From Shewanella sp. CG12_big_fil_rev_8_21_14_0_65_47_15 (GTDB lineage Bacteria > Pseudomonadota > Gammaproteobacteria > Enterobacterales > Shewanellaceae): 64,000 nucleotides of DNA. The notes beneath the pieces are model-generated. The model ran no database searches and was not told the DNA's origin. It saw only the letters and a program-made list of their open reading frames with translations. The translations under genes were made by a program, and so were the position numbers. Where the stretch lies: the NCBI RefSeq assembly GCF_002783505.1, contig NZ_PFGL01000001.1, positions 62,001-126,000 on the forward strand, read 5' to 3'. Of this stretch, positions 38,165-46,125 are shown one piece after another. Position 1 is the stretch's first letter. The number at the start of each line of letters is the position of its first letter.

Positions 38165-40873
38165 ATGACTGAAACACTCGCAGCTGGCTATTTTGGTTAT
38201 TGGGGCAAAGCCAAGAAAGACCCTGACCAAGCCGGGCCGGATTATCATTTACTGGTTTATCATAGTTTGGATGTGGCGGCTGTGGGGTGGAGTTTGTTGA
38301 ACCCTAACAATAAGTTGTGCCAAGAGTTGGCAGAATTTATTCAACTTAGCCCCAAACAGCTGCAGCGCTTATTTACCTTTGCCTTGGTACTGCATGACTT
38401 GGGCAAGTTTAGTGGCGCTTTTCAGGCGTTAAAGCTGTTTGATACACCAGCTTTACACCAATTTAAGGTGCGCAGGCCTTATGATGGCGCCAAAGCCCGG
38501 CATGATATGTTGGGCTTGGTGTTGTGGCAAATAGCGTTGGAAGAAGGTTTAGACCTGCCGCAATTAACAAAGCAATCGCTGTCGCAAGATGAGTTAGATG
38601 ACGTGCTTTGTACGCTGTTGGATACCACTTGGGGCCATCATGGTAAGCCCATTAGACCCGGTCGTTTAGGGGAGTTGGAAGATCACTTAGCTGACGCCAA
38701 TATTCTTCATGCCAAGAGCTTTATTGAAGATGCAGCAAACTTACTGCAGCCAGAGTGGCCTGCAGCTTTTTTTACAGCTGAAGTACAGCAATGTTTTCGC
38801 CAAATCAGCTGGCACCTGGCGGGTGTAGCGATACTCGCCGATTGGTTGGGCTCAGATACCCGCCACTTTCCTTATCAGGCTGAAGTAATCAGCCTTGCAT
38901 CATACTGGCCTAAAGCTTTAGCAAAAGCAGAAGGAGCTGTGGCCGCAACAGATTTATTTAAGCCATTTAATGTGCAGCCATTTAGTAATTTTCAGCAGCA
39001 GTTTGGTTTTACACCTACGCCATTACAACAATGGGCGGCGACAGTGCCGCTTGCAGCGGGGCCACAGCTGTTTATTCTGGAAGACGTTACTGGCTCAGGT
39101 AAAACAGAAGCAGCACTTACATTAACGCAGCGCATTATGGCAGCTGATCAAGCCGATGGTTTTTACTTTGGCTTGCCCTCTATGGCGACATCGAATGCCA
39201 TGTTTAAACGCGTCACGTCACACTATCAGCACATGTATCAGGGCGGTGCGCCAAGCATAGTGCTGGCGCATGGTGGCAGAGACATGGAGCAAGCGTTTAG
39301 AGACTTACTGTTGCCCAGTAGTGCAGGTGATGCCAACTATCAATCTGACGAGCAAACCGCTACAGCGGTGTGTAATGAATGGTTTGCTGATTCGCGTAAA
39401 AAAGCCTTATTAGCGCCGGTTGGGGTGGGCACCTTAGATCAGGCGTTGTTGGCGGTGTTACCCCGGCGGCATCAGGCCCTGCGCATGATTGGCTTGCACC
39501 GTAAGGTGCTTATTTTTGATGAAGTACATGCCGCTGATGAATACATGCTGGTGCTATTGCAAGACTTACTGCAATTACATGCCAGGCAAGGTGGCAGCGT
39601 AATTTTGCTCACGGCAACACTGGCGCAGCAGCAGCGGCAGCAATTGGTCAGGCGCTGGCTTGATGTGTTGGGGCAGCCTGAGCTAATCGATTGTAGCGAT
39701 GATTTTCCGTTAGCGACTCAAGTCAGTATGGTCGGAATGCAACAAGCCGCTTTGGCCTCTCGACCTGATGTATGCCGTACTCTGAAAGTTGCTTTTTTGC
39801 ATAGTGTCGAAAACTGTGTTGCCACCATCGTCGAGGCTGTGGCAAGAGGCCAATCGGTGGTATGGATTTGTAACTCTGTAGGGGATGCTTTGGCTGCATA
39901 TAATGAGGTGTCGGCAGCGTTACCAGAACCAGCGCAATGCCTGATATTCCATAGCCGCTTTGCCTTAATAGACCGGCAAAGAATTGAGCGACAGGTACTA
40001 AGCACCTTAGGTAAGCAATCCACAGCAATTGAACGCAAAGGCAAGGTAGTAATCTCAACTCAGGTGTTTCAGGAGAGCCTGGACGCAGACGCAGATTTAA
40101 TGATTTCTGATCTGTGCCCAATTGATGATTTAATTCAACGTGCAGGCCGTCTGCATCGGCATACCCGCGATGCTAATGGCAGTTATCAGGCTGGGATAGC
40201 AGATCAACGGCCGGCACCGGTGCTATATGTACATAGCCCGGAGTTTACTAACTCACCTAATGCAGATTGGCTATCGGCGCAATTTCGCAATACGCAGTTG
40301 GTGTATCGCTCGCCGGGTAAACTATGGCTGGGGCTACGCGTGTTAACTGAACAGCACGCTATCCGGATGCCGGAGGATGCCAGATTGCTGATTGAAGCCG
40401 TGTACGGAGAGCACGCCAGCAAAGAAATCCCCGAGACTTTGTGGCAAGACGAACTTATGCATCATGGTGAAATTCAGCGAAAAACCAACAAAGCCATGCA
40501 GCAAGTCATTGATTGGTATCAAGGTTATTGCGCAGACAGTGCCGTAAAGTGGTATGAAGATGAAACGGATATCAGTACCCGCTACAGCGATATGGAAACT
40601 ATCGAAGTTGTGTTGTTAAAACGTGGCGACGCCGGACAAATCAGGTTATGGGCAGATGGCCAGGCTTATGCATTGGCTCTAAGTAAATTAAAACTGCCAA
40701 AACACCATGCCGATAAGTTAGCGGATTTTTCCGCTCAGTACCCTGAGCAAGCAGAGCAATTTAAACAACAATATCGGCAGGCAAAATATACCCGCTTTTG
40801 GCTGGCCGAGGATGATCCTAATTTCAGTTACTCAGCACTGATTGGTTTCAACCCAAAAGAAAACCCCGCCTAA
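38165..40873 (+). CDS. cas3: CRISPR-associated nuclease/helicase Cas3 (type I-E)
   Basis: Effector recruited by Cascade to nick and degrade target DNA. 902 residues: HD nuclease domain first (LDVAAVGW, VLHDLGKFSGAF with His77-Asp78, RHDMLGLVLW, TWGHHGKP). The SF2 helicase follows, with Walker A VTGSGKTEAAL, SMATSNAMFKR, DEVH in LIFDEVHAADEY, LLTATLAQQQR, and motif VI QRAGRLHRH. AAGGA precedes the ATG. The stop codon lies in the loop of a CCCCGC/GCGGGG hairpin that also forms part of the mini-CRISPR unit read from the other strand. Separated from the Cascade genes by about 500 bases with its own promoter. Confidence 0.97.
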   Translation: MTETLAAGYFGYWGKAKKDPDQAGPDYHLLVYHSLDVAAVGWSLLNPNNKLCQELAEFIQLSPKQLQRLFTFALVLHDLGKFSGAFQALKLFDTPALHQFKVRRPYDGAKARHDMLGLVLWQIALEEGLDLPQLTKQSLSQDELDDVLCTLLDTTWGHHGKPIRPGRLGELEDHLADANILHAKSFIEDAANLLQPEWPAAFFTAEVQQCFRQISWHLAGVAILADWLGSDTRHFPYQAEVISLASYWPKALAKAEGAVAATDLFKPFNVQPFSNFQQQFGFTPTPLQQWAATVPLAAGPQLFILEDVTGSGKTEAALTLTQRIMAADQADGFYFGLPSMATSNAMFKRVTSHYQHMYQGGAPSIVLAHGGRDMEQAFRDLLLPSSAGDANYQSDEQTATAVCNEWFADSRKKALLAPVGVGTLDQALLAVLPRRHQALRMIGLHRKVLIFDEVHAADEYMLVLLQDLLQLHARQGGSVILLTATLAQQQRQQLVRRWLDVLGQPELIDCSDDFPLATQVSMVGMQQAALASRPDVCRTLKVAFLHSVENCVATIVEAVARGQSVVWICNSVGDALAAYNEVSAALPEPAQCLIFHSRFALIDRQRIERQVLSTLGKQSTAIERKGKVVISTQVFQESLDADADLMISDLCPIDDLIQRAGRLHRHTRDANGSYQAGIADQRPAPVLYVHSPEFTNSPNADWLSAQFRNTQLVYRSPGKLWLGLRVLTEQHAIRMPEDARLLIEAVYGEHASKEIPETLWQDELMHHGEIQRKTNKAMQQVIDWYQGYCADSAVKWYEDETDISTRYSDMETIEVVLLKRGDAGQIRLWADGQAYALALSKLKLPKHHADKLADFSAQYPEQAEQFKQQYRQAKYTRFWLAEDDPNFSYSALIGFNPKENPA

Positions 40874-40945
40874 GCGGGGAACGTCTTGCTGTTTTACGTG
40901 ATGCATTGCATCAATGCGGTTTATCTCTGCGAAGCGGAGAAGTAA
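40856..40945 (-). ncRNA. Degenerate one-spacer mini-CRISPR (crRNA-like RNA, CreA/CreR-like)
   Basis: Read leftward: repeat-like element 1 (40917-40945) ends in GATAAACCG, identical to the last nine bases of the array repeat, with a degenerate stem. Then come exactly 32 bases (40885-40916), the spacer length of this array. Repeat-like element 2 (40856-40884) keeps CGTTCCCCG and CGGGG at exact array spacing but loses the handle; its CCCCGC/GCGGGG hairpin is followed by TTTTCTTTT, so it can terminate transcription. A TTGAAA-17 bp-TATTCT promoter ends just before element 1. What is seen is repeat identity and spacing. Function as a Cascade guide is inference. The stem of element 1 contains one C-A mismatch, so Cas6e cleavage is uncertain. 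Confidence 0.72.
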
Positions 40946-40947
40946 CA

Positions 40948-40976
40948 AGAATACGCTGACGCCTGTATACTTTCAA
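40948..40976 (-). promoter_or_regulatory. sigma70-like promoter of the mini-CRISPR
   Basis: Minus strand TTGAAA (complement of 40971-40976), 17-base spacer, TATTCT (complement of 40948-40953). A transcript would start near 40940-40943, at the edge of repeat-like element 1. Confidence 0.6.
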
Positions 40977-40979
40977 TGT

Positions 40980-41014
40980 TGCTTTGATAATTTTGATGCA
41001 TTGCATCAATGCTT
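40980..41014 (-). promoter_or_regulatory. Protospacer-like target of the mini-CRISPR with AAG PAM
   Basis: Positions 40994-41011 on the minus strand are identical to the first 18 bases of the mini-CRISPR spacer (CATTGATGCAATGCATCA). They are preceded 5' by AAG (complement of 41012-41014), the canonical type I-E PAM. Beyond base 18 the match is lost. Partial, seed-side pairing with a good PAM is what allows Cascade binding without destruction. The site lies between two divergent promoters. Confidence 0.68.
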
Positions 41015-41023
41015 AATCAATTA

Positions 41024-41052
41024 TTGATTTGTTCATTTTGCGAGCGTATAGT
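41024..41052 (+). promoter_or_regulatory. Promoter of the cas8e operon
   Basis: TTGATT (41024-41029), 17 bases, TATAGT (41047-41052), with an AT-rich upstream stretch. Expected start near 41059. Its -35 is ten bases from the PAM of the mini-CRISPR target. Confidence 0.65.
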
Positions 41053-41053
41053 C

Positions 41054-41198
41054 GTTCTTGTACCTGAGAAGTGGAGCGTAAATGAGGCAGCTTCACCCCA
41101 AGAACGCTCACGAGTGGAACCGTTGATACTACTTGGTTTAGGTATGGCTTGCAACATGGCCTAGTCAGAGTCCTCTATCACCTTTTGAGGACAATAAA
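41054..41198 (+). ncRNA. Structured 5' leader of the cas8e operon with a 14-codon uORF
   Basis: GTTCTTG (41054-41060) pairs with CAAGAAC (41099-41105), enclosing GTGGAGC (41071-41077) with GCTTCAC (41090-41096). TAGG (41139-41142) can pair with CCTA (41160-41163), and GTCCTC (41170-41175) pairs perfectly with GAGGAC (41187-41192). A 14-codon frame, MRQLHPKNAHEWNR, spans 41082-41126 with GGAG upstream. The last hairpin buries the ribosome site of the next gene. Pairing is seen; folding in the cell and any named RNA class are not established. Confidence 0.5.
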
Positions 41199-41327
41199 AT
41201 GCTGAAATCAAATGATGATTACATTGTTATTTTTAGGCGCTACAAGAAAGACAAGTCTGGTCAGTTGTTAGACGCTAGAAAATATGGATTAAAGGCCTGG
41301 CCGATAAAAATCCGTAAGTCTGCTTAA
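41199..41327 (+). CDS. Conserved-looking 42-residue basic protein at the head of the Cascade operon
   Basis: ATG at 41199 eight bases after GAGG, stop at 41327. 42 residues, rich in Lys and Arg (MLKSNDDYIVIFRRYKKD, then RKYGLKAWPIKIRKSA). It has no membrane segment and no cysteine. The pattern strand-KDKSGQLLDA-YGLKAWPI recalls very small proteins found on mobile elements whose function is unknown; that comparison is from memory. It is co-directional with cas8e, 51 bases upstream, under the same promoter. Possible roles (regulator, small toxin guarded by the crRNA-like unit, anti-phage accessory) are speculation. Confidence 0.6.
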   Translation: MLKSNDDYIVIFRRYKKDKSGQLLDARKYGLKAWPIKIRKSA

Positions 41328-41378
41328 CGAATAAAAGGTGTGGCGCTAAACCCGCCACTCCTTTCATCAGGAGGATGG

Positions 41379-43001
41379 ATGAACTTACTTTTTGACTCAT
41401 GGTTACCAGTGCGTTTGCATAGTGGCGAGCAACGCACTGTCTGCTTTAACCAACTAATCGATTCCAATATTGCTGACTTTGCTTTTCCGCGAGCTGATTT
41501 TCAGGGGGCTGCGTATCAGTTTTCTATCGGTGTGCTACAAACCTTATTTGCACCAGATAATGAAACGCAATGGTTGCTTAGCTATCAGCAAACTCCGAGG
41601 CTGCAAGAATTAACTGCAGCACTGGAAAAGGGGCGTCATGCTTTCGAGTTAATCGCAGAATCTGCGAAAGCCACCCGTTTTATGCAGGATTATGATCCGC
41701 TTGAGCAAGCGGAAGCAGGGCCTATATCCGGGCTATTAATTGAAGCGCCGGGAGCTAATGCGTTAAAGCTTAATACCGATCATTTTATTAAGCGTGGGTT
41801 ATGCAATCAGATTTCTTTGCCTATGGCAGCCATTGCCTTATTTACACTGCAAATTAATGCGCCATCCGGTGGTCAGGGCCATCGCACTGGCTTGCGCGGC
41901 GGCGGGCCGCTGACGACTTTAGTGTTGCCGCACACTGTCAATGCTAGCTTATGGCAAAAGCTTTGGTTAAATGTGCTAAGCCGGGAAAAATTCAAATATG
42001 ACGAGCCGGATTTACACAGTTCAGTGGTATTCCCCTGGCTTAGCCCAACCAAAGAGAGCAAGCAAAAAGGCACTGAAGTGTACGAAAAAGATGTACATCC
42101 GCTGCATATGTACTGGGCTATGCCACGTCGTATCAGGCTGGAAGTACAACAAGGCAGCGCCATTTGTGATTTAGACGGCACTGAGTGCCAGCAGTTTGTT
42201 ACTGGCTACCGCACACAAAACTACGGCTACAACTACAGCGGCAGTTGGTGGCATCCTTTAACTCATTACCGTATTAACCCGAAAAAGCCGGATGAAGATA
42301 ATTTGTCGACTAAAGGCCAGCCAGGCGGTATCAGCTATAAATACTGGCAAGCCCTGACTTTACTCGATGAGGAAGAGGGCAGCATTCCGGCAAAAGTTGT
42401 CAGCGTTTATAACCCCGATAGAGCAAAGTTACTTGGTGCTGGGCGTAGAGGCGAATATCAGCGGCTTTGGGCTTTTGGTTACGATATGGACAATATGAAA
42501 GCCCGTGGTTGGTATTCAACTGAGTTGCCATTATTTAACTTAACCTCGAGTCAGCGCGAAACCCTGCTCAAGCATGTAAAAGTTGTGCAGCAACTGGCAG
42601 CAGAAGCCTTGTGGCAGTGTCGCACCCAAATCAAATCTGCCTGGTTTAGCCATCCTGGTGATGTAAAAGGCGATACCTCCTTTATTGATCTGCAGTTTTG
42701 GCAACGTACAGAGCAGGCCTTTTATCACACCATTGCCACTATGCTGGCGGATGAAAACAGTGCTGAGCCGTTAACTCCTGAAGCCGCATTAAGCTGGTTG
42801 TTAGCACTTAAACGCACCGCCACAGATTTATTCGATGAACTGGTGTTGTCGGGCAGTGACAGTCATAAGCATATGGCACGTTTTATTCAATCCCGCCGTG
42901 CCCTTACCGGGTGGCTGGCTAAAGGTAAAGCGATACAGAGTTATAAGCAGTTCTATCAAATTCTCAATTCAGATGAACACAAGCAGGAGGCTAAAGCATG
43001 A
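41379..43001 (+). CDS. casA: Cascade large subunit Cas8e (Cse1/CasA)
   Basis: Large subunit of type I-E Cascade that reads the PAM and recruits Cas3. 540 residues from MNLLFDSWLPVRLHSGEQ, the usual Cse1 opening; AGGAGG five bases upstream fixes the start (a GTG at 41340 is upstream in frame). Family sequences include HRTGLRGGGPLTTLV (L1-loop area), YWAMPRRIRLE, and SWWHPLTHYRINPKKPDE. The C-terminal four-helix bundle is about 400-540. Overlaps casB by four bases (ATGA). Confidence 0.95.
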   Translation: MNLLFDSWLPVRLHSGEQRTVCFNQLIDSNIADFAFPRADFQGAAYQFSIGVLQTLFAPDNETQWLLSYQQTPRLQELTAALEKGRHAFELIAESAKATRFMQDYDPLEQAEAGPISGLLIEAPGANALKLNTDHFIKRGLCNQISLPMAAIALFTLQINAPSGGQGHRTGLRGGGPLTTLVLPHTVNASLWQKLWLNVLSREKFKYDEPDLHSSVVFPWLSPTKESKQKGTEVYEKDVHPLHMYWAMPRRIRLEVQQGSAICDLDGTECQQFVTGYRTQNYGYNYSGSWWHPLTHYRINPKKPDEDNLSTKGQPGGISYKYWQALTLLDEEEGSIPAKVVSVYNPDRAKLLGAGRRGEYQRLWAFGYDMDNMKARGWYSTELPLFNLTSSQRETLLKHVKVVQQLAAEALWQCRTQIKSAWFSHPGDVKGDTSFIDLQFWQRTEQAFYHTIATMLADENSAEPLTPEAALSWLLALKRTATDLFDELVLSGSDSHKHMARFIQSRRALTGWLAKGKAIQSYKQFYQILNSDEHKQEAKA

Positions 43002-43570
43002 GTGAGCAACAACGTGAACAAACGCGGCAAGCATTGCAGCAAGCCGAATATTGGTGGCAGCAAATGCACCTGCCGGCTAGCGAGGTAAAAGGTATTAAAG
43101 CACCGAGTCGTTACCGGGCAGAGCTTCGCCGCTGTAACACGGCCGATGCAGCCATGCTGACAGAGGGTTTTAGAACTTTGTGGTTGGCATTGCCTGAAAG
43201 TGTAAGGCTACAGCGGCCATACAGCATTGAAGCCTGGGCAACGGTGGCGGCGGTATTAGCGCATATTACCGATGCACAAAGTTGTAGTTTTGGCGCCAGC
43301 CTGGGGCAGTGGGACAGTAAAACAGACAAAGCGGTAGTGAGTGAACTTCGCCTGCAACAGCTGCAAGGCGCCCGTAGTAGCCAGGATTTTTTCCGCCGCT
43401 TGCATCGGCTGGTTAAACAGCTCGGTGGTAAAGCTAACCCCAAGGTGCTGACTCAAGACATTCTGGATTGGTTCGACGAACACTATTCGCAACAACCGCG
43501 CCGGGCAGATAAAAGAGTGGCGGTGCGCTGGGCGCTGGATTACTTCAGCCTGCAACCGAAAAAAGCTTAA
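42998..43570 (+). CDS. casB: Cascade small subunit Cas11e (Cse2/CasB)
   Basis: Small helical subunit, two copies of which line the Cascade belly and hold the displaced strand. 190 residues, all alpha. The family pattern is visible in YWWQQMHLPA, APSRYRAELRRCNTADAAMLTEGFRTL, and the C-terminal RVAVRWALDYFS. Start overlaps the cas8e stop. Operon order casA-casB-casC-casD-casE is canonical for I-E. Confidence 0.93.
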   Translation: MSEQQREQTRQALQQAEYWWQQMHLPASEVKGIKAPSRYRAELRRCNTADAAMLTEGFRTLWLALPESVRLQRPYSIEAWATVAAVLAHITDAQSCSFGASLGQWDSKTDKAVVSELRLQQLQGARSSQDFFRRLHRLVKQLGGKANPKVLTQDILDWFDEHYSQQPRRADKRVAVRWALDYFSLQPKKA

Positions 43571-43604
43571 AACACAAATCTGATAACGAATTAAGGAAAA
43601 TACC

Positions 43605-44639
43605 ATGAGCAAATTTATTCAACTGCATTTATTAACGTCTTATGCGCCGTCTAACTTAAATCGCGATGATTTGGGGCGTCCGAAAACAGCGCGTATGGGC
43701 GGGTCTGAACGGCTACGGGTTAGCTCACAAAGTTTAAAGCGCAACTGGCGTTGTTCAGACTTATTTGAGCAAGCTTTATCTGGCCATATTGGCACCCGCA
43801 GTAAACGTTTTGGTGAGCAATTACGCCAACAGTTAACCACTAAAGGTGTAAATGACAAAAAAGCCACTGAGTGGGCTGCTGCAATTGCCGGGCAATTTGG
43901 CAAGCTGAAAAAGGATTCGGTGGAGATAGAGCAACTGGCGCACCTTAGCCCAGCAGAGCAACAAGCTGCCTTTGCCTTACTGGATACTCTGGTTGCAGAA
44001 GATCGGGCTCCAACCACAGATGAATTAGCGTTGTTAACCAGTAGCACTACGGCTGTCGATATTGCTATGTTTGGTCGTATGCTGGCGTCGAGCCCGGAAT
44101 TTAATATAGAAGCTGCATGTCAGGTTGCGCATGCTGTTAGTGTCCACAGCGTAGCGGTGGAAGATGATTATTTTACTGCGGTGGATGATTTAAATGATGG
44201 TCTGGACGATCGCGGTGCTTCACACATTGGCGAGTCTGGTTTTGCAGCCGCATTGTTTTACAGTTACATCTGTATAGATAAAGAACTGCTGGTCGAGAAT
44301 CTTGCTGGCGACCTTGACCTGGCAAATAAAGCCATTGCCGCCTTAGTGGAAGCAGCGGTAAAAGTATCACCTAAAGGCAAACAAAACTCTTTTGCGTCAC
44401 GTGCTTATGCCAGCTATGTGATGGCTGAAAAAGGCGATCAACAGCCACGCTCGTTGTCAGTCGCGTTTTTAAAGCCAGTATTTGGTGATGACCTGGCCGC
44501 CGAAGCGATAAGCAAACTGCAGCAGCAAGCTGTTAATTTTGATCGCGTGTATGGCCCTTGTGCTGATAGCCGAGCTGAGATAAACGCCATTACTGGTGAA
44601 GGTAACTTTAATGAGTTAGTCGCGTTTATTGCCGATTAA
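43605..44639 (+). CDS. casC: Cascade backbone subunit Cas7e (Cse4/CasC)
   Basis: Backbone protein, six copies of which coat the crRNA spacer. 344 residues: N-terminal FIQLHLLTSYAPSNLNRDDLGRPKTARMGG followed by RLRVSSQSLKRNWR, both hallmarks of Cas7e. It also has the DDRGASHIGESGFAAALFYSYICIDKELL block. GGAAA precedes the ATG. Ends 13 bases before casD. Confidence 0.96.
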   Translation: MSKFIQLHLLTSYAPSNLNRDDLGRPKTARMGGSERLRVSSQSLKRNWRCSDLFEQALSGHIGTRSKRFGEQLRQQLTTKGVNDKKATEWAAAIAGQFGKLKKDSVEIEQLAHLSPAEQQAAFALLDTLVAEDRAPTTDELALLTSSTTAVDIAMFGRMLASSPEFNIEAACQVAHAVSVHSVAVEDDYFTAVDDLNDGLDDRGASHIGESGFAAALFYSYICIDKELLVENLAGDLDLANKAIAALVEAAVKVSPKGKQNSFASRAYASYVMAEKGDQQPRSLSVAFLKPVFGDDLAAEAISKLQQQAVNFDRVYGPCADSRAEINAITGEGNFNELVAFIAD

Positions 44640-44652
44640 TACAGGAGGCGTT

Positions 44653-45396
44653 ATGCAATATCTGGTTTTTCGGTTGTATGGCCCTATGGCAAGTTGGGGC
44701 GAAGCTGCCGTGGGCGGCGATCGCCCCTCGGCAAGCCATCCCGGCCGTTCTGCAGTGTTGGGCTTATTAGCCGCAGCCCTTGGCATTAAACGGTCGGAGC
44801 AAGCACAGCTTAGTACTTTGTATCAGTCGGTGCAGTTTGCAGTAAAAGAGTATAGCGCTGGCGTCTTGGTTCGCGATTATCACACCGCCCAGGTGCCTTC
44901 GACCGATAAAAAACGGTTGCACAGGCATCGTAAAAGTGAGCTTTCGGCTCCGGGTTACAAGCTAAACACAGTGTTATCAAGCCGCGATTACCGCTCTGAT
45001 GGCGTATGGGTAGTGGCAATTTGGTTAACTGACAAAGCCGTAGTTACTTTGGCCGAATTGGCAGAAGCACTACTGAAGCCGCGCTTTACTCTTTACTTGG
45101 GCCGTAAATCTTGCCCTTTGGCAGCACCATTAAGTCCGAAAATTGTGGAAGCTGAAAGTTTGCAGCAAGCACTAGATAGCGATTTTTCACCTTTGCTGAA
45201 TTCTGCGGAGCAAGACAGTAGTTGGTTACGCTACCCCAAACAGAGCATTTACTACTGGCAAGGAGCTGTTGACCTAATGCAGGTTCCTGCTGCTGTTATA
45301 CAAAGCAGACAATTATGGGATGAACCCGGCGACAGGCTTAAATGGCAATTTTCCAGCCGTATTGAACATCAGCTAACGGTGAACAGGGAGCGTTAA
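44653..45396 (+). CDS. casD: Cascade subunit Cas5e (CasD)
   Basis: Subunit that caps the 5' handle of the crRNA. 247 residues; opening MQYLVFRLYGPMASWGEAAVG and the pocket RPSASHPGRSAVLGLLAAALGI are typical, as is SSRDYRSDGVW followed by YLGRKSCPLAAPL. AGGAGG six bases before the ATG at 44653 selects this start over an upstream one within casC. Confidence 0.95.
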   Translation: MQYLVFRLYGPMASWGEAAVGGDRPSASHPGRSAVLGLLAAALGIKRSEQAQLSTLYQSVQFAVKEYSAGVLVRDYHTAQVPSTDKKRLHRHRKSELSAPGYKLNTVLSSRDYRSDGVWVVAIWLTDKAVVTLAELAEALLKPRFTLYLGRKSCPLAAPLSPKIVEAESLQQALDSDFSPLLNSAEQDSSWLRYPKQSIYYWQGAVDLMQVPAAVIQSRQLWDEPGDRLKWQFSSRIEHQLTVNRER

Positions 45397-45398
45397 CT

Positions 45399-46100
45399 AT
45401 GTATCTTTCCAGAGTTCGTTTTCTACCGGGCCATACAGCCCACTCAGCGCTGCTGAGTATTCAACGTAAAGGCAGCTATGCAAGCCATCAGTTATTGTGG
45501 CAATTGTTCACTGAGCAACAGCAACGAAACTTTCTGTTTCGGGAAGAGCAGTCAAATGGCTTAACCAGCCAAAGAGGTATGCCGGAGTATTTGGTATTGT
45601 CGCAAACCGCACCCGAGCTTAATTCGGAATTGTTTCATATTGAAACAAAGCTGTTTGCGCCCAAGTTAAACGAAGGCGACCAATTGGCTTTTCGGTTACG
45701 TGCTAACCCTACGGTATCGAGTAAGGCAGGGGATGCTACTGGTAAACGCGGGCAACGGCATGATGTGATGATGCATGCCAAAAAGTCTGCACAGGCAGAG
45801 GGAATTACTGATCCGATTGTATTAAAGCAACAAATGGAACAAGCCGCGCTGGACTGGTTAGTTAAAGATGAACGAGCCGCAGCATTAGGGGCCCGTTTTG
45901 ATGCTCAGCCCGCTGTTATGGCATACAGTCAGCATCAAACCAGTAAACAAGCCCAGCAACCGGTAATAAGCTACAGCGCAGTTGATTATGAAGGTGTGTT
46001 AACTGTAATCGAACCAGAGTTGCTATTGAACCAGATTGCCACTGGGATAGGCAGGGCAAAAGCCTTTGGCTGCGGCCTGATGTTGCTGCGGCGAGTGTAA
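45399..46100 (+). CDS. casE: crRNA endoribonuclease Cas6e (CasE)
   Basis: Cleaves the repeat hairpin to make crRNAs with an eight-base 5' handle (AUAAACCG here). 233 residues: MYLSRVRFLPGH at the start, the catalytic histidine expected in YASHQLLWQLF (His30, aligning with His20 of the E. coli enzyme), FRLRANPTV, and the C-terminal RNA-binding GIGRAKAFGCGLMLL. Two bases separate it from casD. Confidence 0.94.
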   Translation: MYLSRVRFLPGHTAHSALLSIQRKGSYASHQLLWQLFTEQQQRNFLFREEQSNGLTSQRGMPEYLVLSQTAPELNSELFHIETKLFAPKLNEGDQLAFRLRANPTVSSKAGDATGKRGQRHDVMMHAKKSAQAEGITDPIVLKQQMEQAALDWLVKDERAAALGARFDAQPAVMAYSQHQTSKQAQQPVISYSAVDYEGVLTVIEPELLLNQIATGIGRAKAFGCGLMLLRRV

Positions 46101-46125
46101 AAACGCTAATCACGGAGGATAACCA

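Noticed and set aside
40917-40945. Repeat-like element as a tracrRNA anti-repeat
   Set aside because: The locus is type I-E without Cas9 or Cas12. The handle is in sense orientation for the minus strand and is followed by a 32-base spacer, which fits a crRNA-like unit instead.
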